Positions 16,889 to 25,246 of a stretch of DNA of 64,000 bases are shown in pieces (positions within the stretch are counted from its first letter, which is position 1; each line of letters opens with the position of its first letter). This stretch comes from Diacronema lutheri. Lineage: Eukaryota > Haptophyta > Pavlovophyceae > Pavlovales > Pavlovaceae. The position numbers and the translations under genes were made by a program. Under the pieces are notes generated by a model that saw only the letters and a program-made list of their open reading frames with translations, did no database searches and was not told the DNA's origin. Where the stretch lies: the NCBI GenBank assembly GCA_019448385.1, contig JAGTXO010000001.1:992001-1056000 (forward strand). The letters run 5' to 3'.

Positions 16889-18485
16889 ATGGGTCAAAAC
16901 CAGTCGGGCCTGCCCGGGCAGCAGGACCCGAACGCGCAGAAGGAGAAGGAGAAGAAGGCGAAGAAGTACGAGCAGCCCGCGCCCACGCGCATCGGCAAGA
17001 AGAAGAAGAAGAAGGCGAGCGGCATCCAGGAGTCGAAGCTGCCCGTCGTCGTGCCGCACACGAAGTGCAAGCTCAAGCTGCTCAAGCTGGAGCGGGTTAA
17101 GGACTACCTGCTGATGGAGGAGGAGTTCATCCAGAATCAGGAGCGCCTCCGCCCCGCCGAGGAGAAGACGCAGGAGGAGCGCTCTAAGGTGGACGACCTG
17201 CGCGGGACGCCGATGGGCGTCGGCACGCTCGAGGAGATGATCGACGACAACCACGCGATCGTCTCGTCGTCGGTCGGACCCGAGTACTACGTCAACATCA
17301 TGACGTTCGTCGATAAGGACCAGATCGAGCCGGGCTGCTCCATCCTCATGCACAACAAGGTGCTCTCCGTCGTAGGCCTGCTTGCGGACGACGTCGACCC
17401 GATGGTGTCGGTCATGAAGGTCGACAAGGCGCCGCTCGAGTCTTACGCAGACATCGGCGGGCTCGAGTCGCAAATCACCGAGATCAAGGCGCGCGCGCGC
17501 CGCGCGCGCGCGTTGCGTCTCGAAGAGGCTCGGGGTCTGCTCTACGCCGACGCCGGCTGGAGAGACGCGCAGCAGCCACTCGCCATGCACTGAGCAGCAG
17601 AGCGCGCGCCTCGCCGCGCGCCGTCCGTCTGCGCGTGCGCAGGAGGCGGTCGAGCTGCCAATGACGCATCCGGAGTTGTACGAGGAGGTCGGGATCAAGC
17701 CGCCGAAGGGCGTCATCCTCTACGGCGAGCCCGGCACGGGCAAGACGCTGCTTGCAAAGGCAGTGGCCAACCACACGTCGGCCACCTTTTTGCGCGTGGT
17801 CGGCTCGGAGCTCATTCAAAAGTACCTCGGCGATGGCCCCAAGCTCGTGCGCGAGCTCTTCCGCGTGGCCGACGAGCACGCTCCCTCCATCGTCTTCATT
17901 GACGAGATCGACGCGGTCGGCACCAAGCGGTGCGCGCGACGCTCGGGGCGTGCGCGCCGAGGAGCTGCGCGCGCGCGGCACGTGCGGCGCTTCGACCACG
18001 CCCGCGCGCCGCGCGCGCCGCCGTGCGCCCCCGGTGCGCGCAGGTATGACGCGACGTCGGGGGGCGAGCGCGAGATCCAGCGCACGATGCTCGAGCTGCT
18101 CAACCAGCTCGACGGATTCGACTCGCGGGGCGACGTGAAGGTGATTCTCGCCACCAATAAGATCGAGTCGCTCGATCCTGCGCTCCTCCGGCCCGGCCGG
18201 ATCGATCGCAAGATCGAGTTCCCGATGCCCGACGTCAAGACCAAGCGGCACATCTTCGGCATCCACACGACCAAGATGACGTTGGCGGACGACGTCAACC
18301 TGGAGGAGTTTGTCATGTCTAAGGACGAGCTCTCCGGCGCGGACATCAAGGCGATCTGCACGGAGGCGGGCCTTCTCGCGCTGCGCGAGCGGCGCATGAA
18401 GGTCTCGCAGGCCGAGTTCAGGAAGGCCAAGGAGAACGTGCTCTACAAGAAGAAGGGCGGCCATCCGGAGGGCCTATACTTGTAG
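16889..18485 (+). CDS. RPT2: 26S proteasome regulatory ATPase subunit RPT2 (PSMC1)
   Basis: Exons 16889-17488, 17643-17929 and 18044-18485 give 442 aa, the family's normal length. RPT2 is one of six AAA ATPases in the base of the 19S particle that unfold substrates and open the 20S gate. Visible features are the N-myristoylation start MGQNQSG typical of RPT2, a Lys-rich tail and coiled coil, an OB domain ([18 protein letters not shown]), Walker A GEPGTGKT, Walker [10 protein letters not shown], the pore and sensor region ([20 protein letters not shown]) and a C-terminal HbYX-type tail (GLYL). Intron 1 begins GC rather than GT (AAG then GCGCGC, acceptor GTGCGCAG). Intron 2 is GT-AG. Confidence 0.96.
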
Positions 18486-18581
18486 GTGTGGTGGCGTGAC
18501 AGGCGTGAGTCACGAGTTGCCTGCGGCCGCATCTGTCACTCTCCTCACGCACGCGCGGCCGCTGGCAAGCTCGCGTCGTCG

Positions 18582-19023
18582 TCACGTCGGCTTCTTCTTC
18601 TGCGTGCTGATGTAGAGAACTGCACGCCCGCGGCAGGCGCAAGGCGAATCGCAGCCTGCACGTGAGCGTGGCCCGGGTTCGCGCGCACGGCAGGGTTGCA
18701 CATACGCACCATTGTTTCCGCGGATGAACGCATCGCCATACTTCGCCTTGAGCTGCCCATTTACGTACTCCTCCGTCTGCTCCATCGCAATATTCATGTA
18801 GCCGTCCAAGCACGCGAGGATGCCTGCACGCCCGGGCACGCGCGCGCCGGCTCAGCGCACGGCGTGCGTCACGGGCGTCCGCGATGGGAGGCGCAGAGCG
18901 GTCCGATGGCACACCTCGGTAGTCTACGCCAGAGTTGAGCTTGACGACGACAGGTCGGCCAATCACGCCCTTGAGGAATTCCGACGGGCCGCCGCCTTTG
19001 CTCGTGTCCCCGCTGCTCGCCAT
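18582..19023 (-). CDS. LSM6: U6 snRNA-associated Sm-like protein LSm6
   Basis: Three exons, 19023-18915, 18823-18710 and 18619-18582, with GT-AG introns all in phase 1, give 86 aa. The spliced protein matches LSm6 throughout: SEFLKGVIGRPVVVKLNSGV, then ILACLDGYMNIAMEQTEEYV, YGDAFIRGNN and VLYISTQKKK. LSm6 is part of the LSm2-8 ring on the U6 snRNA 3' end and of the LSm1-7 mRNA-decay ring. The last intron is open in frame, so an unspliced reading would look like a longer protein. The start codon is only 18 bp from that of the LRR gene on the plus strand. Confidence 0.95.
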
Positions 19024-19041
19024 CACGCGGGAACGATAACG

Positions 19042-20421
19042 ATGGCGTGGGGTGTCGTCGGCCGAGAGGAAAAGCCGGCGTGGCTTGGGCAGCTCGAGCG
19101 CGACGACCCGGCGCTCACCGAGCTGGTCGTTCTGCGCACGCTCGATGAGCGCACGTGGGAGTCCATCGCGCGCGCGCTCGCCAAGTCGACGCACCTGCGC
19201 ACCCTGGTCGCGCACCGCCAATTCGAGCCCGACATGCTCCGCGCGCTCGCCACGGCGTGCAGCTCGTCGCAGCTTGCCTCAGTCAGCATCGGGACGCAGG
19301 CCTTGGGGGACATCGGCGCAGCCGTGCTCCTTCCGGCGCTTGCCAGTTGCGCCACGCTCGTATCGTGCGATCTTGAATCGCGCGGCCTCGGGGATGGGAG
19401 CGCCGACCTGATCGCTGCCCTGCTCAGCGGGGCGACAGCGCGCGTGCGCACGCTGAGCATCGCCCGGAACGACGGGTTGAGCGGTGCAGGTGTGTGCCGC
19501 ATCGCAGCCGCGGCAGCCGTCTCGCAGCTGGTTAGCCTCGACGTCAGCAACCTCGCGCTCGGCGACGACGGCGCGTCCGCGCTCGGCGCGCTGTGTGCAA
19601 AGTCGCGCCTTCTCACCAAGCTCGTGCTCAAGGCGGTGCGCTTCGGCCCGAGTGGCGTACAACCTTTCACGGACGCCTTCGTCTCGCCAGCAGTGGCGCT
19701 CACCTCACTTGACGCGAGCCACGTCGCGCTCGGCGCCGCCGCCGCACGGCTGCTCGGCGTCCTCTCCGCGATGGCGCCGGCGCTCGCCGCGCTCTCGCTC
19801 GACGAGTCTGCCCTGCCAACCGGCGCGTTTCGCGAGCATGGCGCGCTGCTCGCACTCCCGCTCACCTCGCTGCGAGTGCACGGCTGCGGGCTGGGCGACG
19901 ACGGCGCGCTGCTGCTCGCGCGCGCCATTTCGGATCGCCGCCCTCCGCTCACAGCGCTGCACATCGGTTCGAACGGCGTGCACGCCGAGGGCGCGGCTGC
20001 GCTCCTCGAGGCGTGCGCCGCGCTCCCGACCATGCGCACGTTTGACTGCATCGGCAACCCGCTCGGCGATGACGGTGCGCGCGCCCTCGCGCGAATGGTC
20101 GAGGGCCAGCCGCACGGTCTCGTCGGCGGCCTCACGGCGCTCTGCCTCACCGCGTGCGAGATCGGCTTTGACGGATGGGCGTCGCTCGCGAAGGCGCTGA
20201 TGGCCGCGCATGACGCCGGTCACGACGACGGCGCCGACCTACTGGCGATCGAACTCGCGCACAACCCGGCATGCCTGCATGAAGCGTGGGCCGAGCTGCA
20301 CGAGCGCCTGCGGGCGGAGCGGCCGGCGGTGTGCGTCGTGTGGAAAGCGCGCGGCGAGGACGCAGCGGAGCAGGTGACGCCAATGCGCGTGCGCAACACC
20401 GCATTTTCAGGCTCGCACTAG
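19042..20421 (+). CDS. Leucine-rich-repeat protein, ribonuclease-inhibitor-like
   Basis: 459 aa, no intron needed. About ten LRRs of the RNI type are seen, with recurring LxSLDxSxxxLGxxGA patterns (for example QLVSLDVSNLALGDDGASAL, LTALHIGSNGVHAEGAAALL and FDCIGNPLGDDGARALARM). The short N-terminal region contains KPAWLGQLERDDPALTELVV. There is no signal peptide or membrane segment, so it is probably a cytosolic scaffold protein. The partner is unknown. Confidence 0.8.
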   Translation: MAWGVVGREEKPAWLGQLERDDPALTELVVLRTLDERTWESIARALAKSTHLRTLVAHRQFEPDMLRALATACSSSQLASVSIGTQALGDIGAAVLLPALASCATLVSCDLESRGLGDGSADLIAALLSGATARVRTLSIARNDGLSGAGVCRIAAAAAVSQLVSLDVSNLALGDDGASALGALCAKSRLLTKLVLKAVRFGPSGVQPFTDAFVSPAVALTSLDASHVALGAAAARLLGVLSAMAPALAALSLDESALPTGAFREHGALLALPLTSLRVHGCGLGDDGALLLARAISDRRPPLTALHIGSNGVHAEGAAALLEACAALPTMRTFDCIGNPLGDDGARALARMVEGQPHGLVGGLTALCLTACEIGFDGWASLAKALMAAHDAGHDDGADLLAIELAHNPACLHEAWAELHERLRAERPAVCVVWKARGEDAAEQVTPMRVRNTAFSGSH

Positions 20422-20570
20422 CGCACGGGGCAGCCGATGCACACTTGAAGCGCTGTGGCCCACACGGGCCATTTCAACGAACCACTCTGCGTTTCGCTCG
20501 GCGCTCACGCGGCACTCCTCTTGCCCAGCTCAAGTGATGCGCGCACGCAAGGCAGCGCACTCGTGCGCGC

Positions 20571-21001
20571 CTACTCCGCCGCCTGCGCCTGCTTCTTCTT
20601 GCACGCAAAGTCGAAGAGGTCGCAGTCCTTCGAGCCCCACGGAAAAGGCTTTGAGCGGATGTGGATGTGCGGGTACGAGATCTGCTCCTCCGCATCGTGG
20701 TGGTGGGCGTAGTGCTTGTACATGCAGAAGCCGGCGAAGAGCGCCACGCACGGGAGGCCCACGAACGAGATCTTCTTCCACTTCTCCATCACTGCGCGCG
20801 TGTGCGCAACCGGTCACGGCCGCGCCGCAATCATGTGCTGCGCGGGCCGCCAGAGCGCGCGAGCGCGAGCGAGGGGCAGCGAAGAATGCGGCGGCGAGCG
20901 ATCAGGCGCGCACCTTCGATATGCTCCGCCTGCGAGCCGCCGGCAGACAGCTGGCGCACCGCCTGGCGCGGCAGGCGCAGGGCCGAACGAGCAAACAGCA
21001 T
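20571..21001 (-). CDS. COX6A: Cytochrome c oxidase subunit VIa (COX6A), mitochondrial
   Basis: Two exons, 21001-20914 and 20791-20571 (GT-AG intron, phase 1), code for 102 aa. Exon 1 is a classic mitochondrial presequence (MLFARSALRLPRQAVRQLSA). Exon 2 gives the single transmembrane subunit: WKKISFVGLPCVALFAGFCM, then the intermembrane tail with the family signature YPHIHIRSKPFPWGSKDCDLF. The protein is a nuclear-encoded accessory subunit of respiratory complex IV in the inner mitochondrial membrane. Its ATG overlaps an ATG on the opposite strand (CATG at 20999-21002), head to head with the uS2m-like gene. Confidence 0.92.
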
Positions 21002-21020
21002 GGTGCTGGCTCGCAAATTA

Positions 21021-21037
21021 CCGGACAATTTGTCCGG
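21021..21037. promoter_or_regulatory. Palindrome in the divergent COX6A / uS2m-like promoter
   Basis: CCGGACAATTTGTCCGG has 8-bp inverted arms around a central base and lies in the 40 bp between the two likely start codons. It is a candidate binding site for a dimeric factor co-regulating two nuclear genes for mitochondrial proteins. Functional role is inference. Confidence 0.4.
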
Positions 21038-21041
21038 ACCC

Positions 21042-21566
21042 ATGGGTTCGTCGGCCCTCGCGCTCGTTCGCACGGCGCGAGGTGTTCGCCACCCGCGAGC
21101 TCGCGCGTGGCTCTCGACGCAGCACGACGTGGACTTTCTGCGCGACCTACCGAAGCTGCTGACGAGCAATTATGAGCATACCGGCCCCACGCCCGGCCGC
21201 TCCGCCGTGCCAGGCAAGGGCCGCGAGGACCCGGGTGGGTTACGAAGCGTTCTCGGCGTGCGCCATGGCGTTTCCGTGCTCGATGCCGAGGAGGGCAACG
21301 CGGCGCTGCGGCGGGCTGCGCTGGCCGTCAAGGAGGTCATCGCCGATGGTGGCCGCGTGCTCATCATCGGCGAGACCAATGGAGATCCGGAGCTTGAGCG
21401 CAAGCTCGGTGAGATCACCGCGGAGACCAGGCAGGTCTACGCGCTCACAGTGCCCTGGATGAGGGGCACGCTCTCAAACTGGCGAGAGTTTGCGCACCAC
21501 CTTGGGCGCTTTCGCTTGGCGCGCAGCAGGAAGGTGCTGACCGAGAGCCTGCCTGTTCGTGAGTGA
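21042..21566 (+). CDS. Mitochondrial small-subunit ribosomal protein uS2-like, short
   Basis: 174 aa from ATG 21042 (an in-frame ATG also occurs at 21000). The leader MGSSALALVRTARGVRHPRA looks mitochondrial. The body follows the uS2 fold: RSVLGVRHGVSVLDAEEGNA, VIADGGRVLIIGETN, VPWMRGTLSNWREF. It stops soon after that point, whereas uS2 proteins normally carry about another 80-100 residues with a PDALFVVD- and DTN-type motif. The stop falls in CGTGAGTGA, so GTGAGT may be a splice donor whose next exon I could not find, or the gene is genuinely short. Confidence is for family membership. Confidence 0.65.
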   Translation: MGSSALALVRTARGVRHPRARAWLSTQHDVDFLRDLPKLLTSNYEHTGPTPGRSAVPGKGREDPGGLRSVLGVRHGVSVLDAEEGNAALRRAALAVKEVIADGGRVLIIGETNGDPELERKLGEITAETRQVYALTVPWMRGTLSNWREFAHHLGRFRLARSRKVLTESLPVRE

Positions 21567-21744
21567 TCGTGAGCAGTCGCAGCTGCGCGATGGTCAGGTT
21601 GTGTGGACAGCAGCTGCAAGCCTGCACCTGCTGTCCGCACAAGTCTGGTGCAGTTCTGAAGTCTCCTGCCGACTGCTTTCAGCGCCTGCACGACCGATCA
21701 GAGCCACGTGGCATTCAAAGAAGGCACGACTGCGCCCGCGAGTG
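21567..21744. other. Intergenic spacer with a hairpin
   Basis: Inverted arms at 21599-21613 and 21628-21642 (14 of 15 pairs, loop 14) form a stem-loop between the uS2m-like stop and the SECIS of the GPx gene. No coding signal was recognised. Confidence 0.6.
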
Positions 21745-21792
21745 TCGGAGCACGGCTGCAGCTCAGACGCTGCTTTGCGCCGTGCTCGTCAT
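21745..21792 (-). promoter_or_regulatory. SECIS element (form 2) in the GPx 3' UTR
   Basis: On the minus strand, about 110 bases after the GPx stop, the sequence reads ATGA, C, then a perfect 9-bp stem GAGCACGGC / GCCGTGCTC, closed on the 3' side by CGA. The enclosed loop starts GC-AAA and then forms an extra 5-bp mini-stem (GCAGC / GCTGC). This is the eukaryotic SECIS form 2 layout: AUGA/GA non-Watson-Crick quartet, helix II, AA bulge and additional apical helix. It is expected to recruit SBP2 and eEFSec so that UGA is read as selenocysteine. Confidence 0.88.
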
Positions 21793-21904
21793 GCGTTGGG
21801 GCAGGCGACACATCCCTGGAGACGCGGCGGCGGATGGCGGTGCGAGGGGCTACGCCCGATTTGGGCGCGGTACGGTGACCACCGCGACGAGGGCGCGCAG
21901 GCGC

Positions 21905-22694
21905 CTACGCGTCGAGCAATTTGATGATGTCGGGCTCGATCGTCGCCGGTGCCGTTGTCGGCGCGTACCGCTCGACGACCTGTCCGTTCTTGTCGACGAG
22001 GAACTTTCCAAAGTTCCACTTGATGTCCGGCATGATCGTCGTGCCGGATTTGAGGAAGACGTACAGCGGGTGCGTGTTCGGCCCGTTCACGTCGATCTTG
22101 GCGAACATCGGAAACTTGACGCCGTAGCCCTGCACAAAGGAGCGGATCTCCGCTGCAGAGCCGGGCTCCTGGCCCTGCAGCGCGAGTGAGGGGCGAGCGG
22201 TGGGGGGAGGCGAGGGGCATGGTCAGCACCACCGCGCAGAGTTCACTCGAGGCTCGCGCGACGCGCTCACCCCAAACTGGTTGCAAGGAAAGGCGAGGAC
22301 CTCGAAGCCACGTGGAGCGAGGCGGTCATAGAGCGCCGTCAGCTCCTTGTAGTTCGAGTCCGTCAAGCCTCATTTCGACGCAACGTTGACGATGAGGCTC
22401 ACCTTGCCCTGGAATGCGGACAGCGCGACCTCCTTGTTCGTGTCAAGGTCGCGCACGGTGAAGTCGTACCTGCGCAGGGGGGGGAACGGCGGGGGGGGCG
22501 CACAATCGTGGGCGCGCGTGCGGATGCGACCATGTGCGCGGCGCTGGGCGCGCTCACGCGCTCTTCATCATCGTGCGCGAGCCGGACGTCATGTAGCGCC
22601 TCGTGAGCAGGCGCGAGCAGGGCGCGGCGGCACGGGCGACGCCGACGATTCCCATCGCGAGAAGCGTCGTGCGCCGGAAGGCGACAATCGCCAT
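21905..22694 (-). CDS. Selenocysteine glutathione peroxidase (GPx4-like), organelle-targeted
   Basis: Exons 22694-22558, 22469-22271 and 22174-21905 (GT-AG introns) give 201 residues with one in-frame TGA at 22370-22372. The TGA sits in [16 protein letters not shown], exactly at the catalytic Cys/Sec of glutathione peroxidases (residue 79 here), so it is read as selenocysteine and is not a nonsense mutation. Further family motifs are [15 protein letters not shown] (catalytic Gln), [18 protein letters not shown] and [20 protein letters not shown] (catalytic Trp). There is no dimer-interface loop, as in monomeric GPx4-type enzymes that reduce lipid hydroperoxides. The N-terminal ~45 residues ([29 protein letters not shown]) look like a mitochondrial or plastid leader. 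A SECIS lies downstream. Confidence 0.93.
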
Positions 22695-22792
22695 CGAGAA
22701 CCCCGGGCGGACCGGACCAACTTCTCTTTCTCTCCGGTCCATAGAAAACGCTAGAACGGCGAGAAGACTAGTCACGATTCACGAGTCACGAC

Positions 22793-24913
22793 TCACGAGA
22801 TGCCGCCGACCAGCGCGGCGCTGGCGCCCGCGCGCGCTTGCCAGTCGCTCGGCTCGTCGGGCGCGTCAAGGCTGAGGATTTGGGCGCCACCGCTCGAACT
22901 CATCGTCCCAGCGCGCCCAGCGCGCCCCGAAGGCCCGTCGCGCGGCAGATGCGCACGCCCCGGCCTGCGGCGCAGCGGGTGCGGCACGGACGTGCCGGCA
23001 TGATCGGCACGTGCATCGTCGTCGTCGTCGACGTGCGCGTCGACCAGCTCGATGCCCATCTCCATGTTGGCAAACGAGTCCTTGCCCTCCCACGCCTCCT
23101 CGAGCTTGACCGCCTTGAGCTGCTGCAGGATCTCCGCGTACTCGCCGCTCCACCGCTCGCGCGCGACCGTTTCGCTGCTGATCTCGGCGCCGCGCGCTCG
23201 AGCGTGCGGGTGCGCTCGAGCGCCATCCGCGCTCGAGCCGCGCGACGAGAAGCCGCTGCCGCCGCCGAGCAGCGCGTCGCTGCGCGCGCCGTGCAGCTGC
23301 TGCTGCGCGGACTGCTCGTCGGCGTCGGCGTCGTCCGGCCTCAGCTTGTGCGCACGTAACGCACGGATGCCCGTGCCGCAGAAGACGCTCTGCGTGCCGA
23401 TCGTCAGCTGACTGCCATTGTCCTCCACACTGCTCGAATGCACGAGCGGGCGTGGCGCGGCCGCGAGTGGCCTGCGAGAAGGAGCACTCACGCGTCCAGC
23501 GCTGCGTGGCCGCTCCGCCGTGCCTGGCCGCGCGCGCGAAGCCGTGCCGGGCCTGCTCCGCGTGGCGGCGGCGGCGGCGGCCACGGCCAGAGGGTGGGAG
23601 TGGGATGGGGGATGGTGCACGTGTAAGCGCGGTTGCGTGCAGGTGTGGGTGGCGGCGAGCGGAGTGCGGAGCGACGCGCTGCCGGCTCGCGCACAGTGCT
23701 TGCACTGAGGCGACACGCCGTGAGGCGCGCGACGCCGCGGCCGCCGGGCGGGGGTGGGTGGCGCGGACCGGCCGACTCCGGAGCGCGCGGAAGATGCGCG
23801 CAGGGAGAGGGACATGGGCCCCGCCCCGGAGATGTGCGCGCGGTGGTGCGACGGCGTGGGCGGGCTCGAGTGCGCGCCACCCGCTGTCTCGCTATCGGGC
23901 GTGCGGAGCGGCGCGCTGCCGCCGCGCTCGAGCGCGTTCAATCCGGGCGCCCGCCAGCTCGTGCGAGGGCGGGAGTGGCTGCCTTGACTGCCACCGCTTA
24001 GCGGCCGGCCGCCCCACGAGCCGGCGGCGGCCGTCGTCGGCCGACTGCTCAGCGCAGTCGCCGGCCTGCACATGAGGCTGCCCGCGGCCCCGATGCCCGC
24101 GGTGAGCCCCTCCACCTGCGCGTACTTGACGCCGTCCATCACGAGCTGCAGCTCACGCCGCATCTCTGCCAGCGCGTCGGTCGCGCCTGCCTCGCCCGCG
24201 TGCTCGCCGCGCTCAACGGGCGCCGCCGCGCCGTCGCCCGCCCGGCCGACATCACGCGCAGCGTGCGGGGCGGCCGTCGCGTCGTCGGAAACGCGCGGCG
24301 CGGCGCGATCGGCGGGCGTGACCTCCCGCTCATCCAGCGTGCACAGCTGCGCGAGCCGCGCGCAAACGGTCGCGCGGTACGTCGGGATCATCGCGGCCGG
24401 GTTGTGCTGCAGCGTTAGGTCAGTCAGCTCGGCGCAGCCCGCAAGGAATTCGATCTGGCCGAGGTCGCTCACCTTGTTCGCCTCGAGGTCGAGCACAGTC
24501 AGCTGCTCAAGAGCGACCATGCCGCTCAGGTCGACGATGTCGTTGAACGCCAGATAGAGCTCGCGCAGGCCGTGAAGCGCGTGGAGGCCGTCAATGTCGT
24601 GCAGGCCGCACCGCGCGAGCCACAGCACGTGCAGGTTGGCCCAGCTCGTGCCCAGGTCGCGGATCGAGGCAATCTGGCTGCCACTCAGCTTCAGGCTGCT
24701 CAGCTGCGGCACGCGCGTGCCGAGGTCGCCGAGTACCGAGTTGCCGTCGGTCGTCTTGACGACGAGCGCGAGCGAGCGGACGTCGTCGATCTGCTCGACG
24801 CCCGCAAGCTCGCAAATGTCGGCGTCGGCGAGGTTGTCGTTGGCAATTGCAAGTAGATCGTCATCAAGCCCGTCGCGAAACTCGTCCAAGCCGTCGAACA
24901 TGTCGCCGTGCAT
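22793..24913 (-). CDS. LRRC56: LRRC56 / ODA8 homologue (outer dynein arm assembly)
   Basis: About 706 codons are open from ATG 24913. Residues ~20-210 match the LRRC56 LRR domain closely: VPQLSSLKLSGSQIASIRDL, LHVLWLARCGLHDIDGL, LEANKVSDLGQIEFLAGC, LTDLTLQHNPAAM. In animals and green algae this protein is needed to transport or assemble flagellar outer dynein arms, so its presence implies a motile flagellate stage. The C-terminal half is disordered, Ser/Pro/Arg-rich, with an amphipathic helix (YAEILQQLKAVKLEEAWEG). An in-frame stretch around 23.55-23.72 kb (CTQPRLHVHHPPSHSH region) is low in protein character, begins GTG and ends GCAG, and is probably an unspliced intron. A second may lie near 22.9-23.0 kb. 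Confidence 0.85.
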   Translation of the reverse strand: MHGDMFDGLDEFRDGLDDDLLAIANDNLADADICELAGVEQIDDVRSLALVVKTTDGNSVLGDLGTRVPQLSSLKLSGSQIASIRDLGTSWANLHVLWLARCGLHDIDGLHALHGLRELYLAFNDIVDLSGMVALEQLTVLDLEANKVSDLGQIEFLAGCAELTDLTLQHNPAAMIPTYRATVCARLAQLCTLDEREVTPADRAAPRVSDDATAAPHAARDVGRAGDGAAAPVERGEHAGEAGATDALAEMRRELQLVMDGVKYAQVEGLTAGIGAAGSLMCRPATALSSRPTTAAAGSWGGRPLSGGSQGSHSRPRTSWRAPGLNALERGGSAPLRTPDSETAGGAHSSPPTPSHHRAHISGAGPMSLSLRASSARSGVGRSAPPTPARRPRRRAPHGVSPQCKHCARAGSASLRTPLAATHTCTQPRLHVHHPPSHSHPLAVAAAAAATRSRPGTASRARPGTAERPRSAGRVSAPSRRPLAAAPRPLVHSSSVEDNGSQLTIGTQSVFCGTGIRALRAHKLRPDDADADEQSAQQQLHGARSDALLGGGSGFSSRGSSADGARAHPHARARGAEISSETVARERWSGEYAEILQQLKAVKLEEAWEGKDSFANMEMGIELVDAHVDDDDDARADHAGTSVPHPLRRRPGRAHLPRDGPSGRAGRAGTMSSSGGAQILSLDAPDEPSDWQARAGASAALVGGIS

Positions 24914-25103
24914 CCTCGGCGGCCGCGCGAGGCCAGAGGCGAGGCGGCAACTGACCTCGCGCGCGGGTCGTTGGCAAAATCCGGGCGATGCGAGTGGCTT
25001 TTCAACTTTTTTTTTGCGACTGGCATGGCTCACACAGTCACACTCAGCAGTCAGTTTCAGCGTGTCAGACGAGACGAGTTTCTCGGCGGTCGCACCGCCG
25101 AGA

Positions 25104-25187
25104 ATGCGCTCGCTCGGCCATCAGATTCAACTGAAAGTCGACGTGTACATCAACGGGGAGCCGGGTGATGTCCAATTTGTGCTGTGA
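25104..25187 (+). CDS. Possible tiny gene or last exon
   Basis: A short open frame ends in HQIQLKVDVYINGEPGDVQF, which reads like a real beta-strand protein end and is unlike the Arg/Ala noise typical of non-coding frames here. It lies between the LRRC56 start and the DUF202 gene stop. Upstream exons could not be found. It may be a relic. Confidence 0.2.
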   Translation: MRSLGHQIQLKVDVYINGEPGDVQFVL

Positions 25188-25246
25188 CGGTTCGAACACG
25201 CGGCGCGACCAAGGTGCCCGCGCACCTCGAGGCTCGAGCCCATGGT

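Noticed and set aside
22370-22372. Nonsense mutation in the GPx gene
   Set aside because: The TGA sits exactly at the catalytic position and a SECIS lies downstream, so it is selenocysteine.
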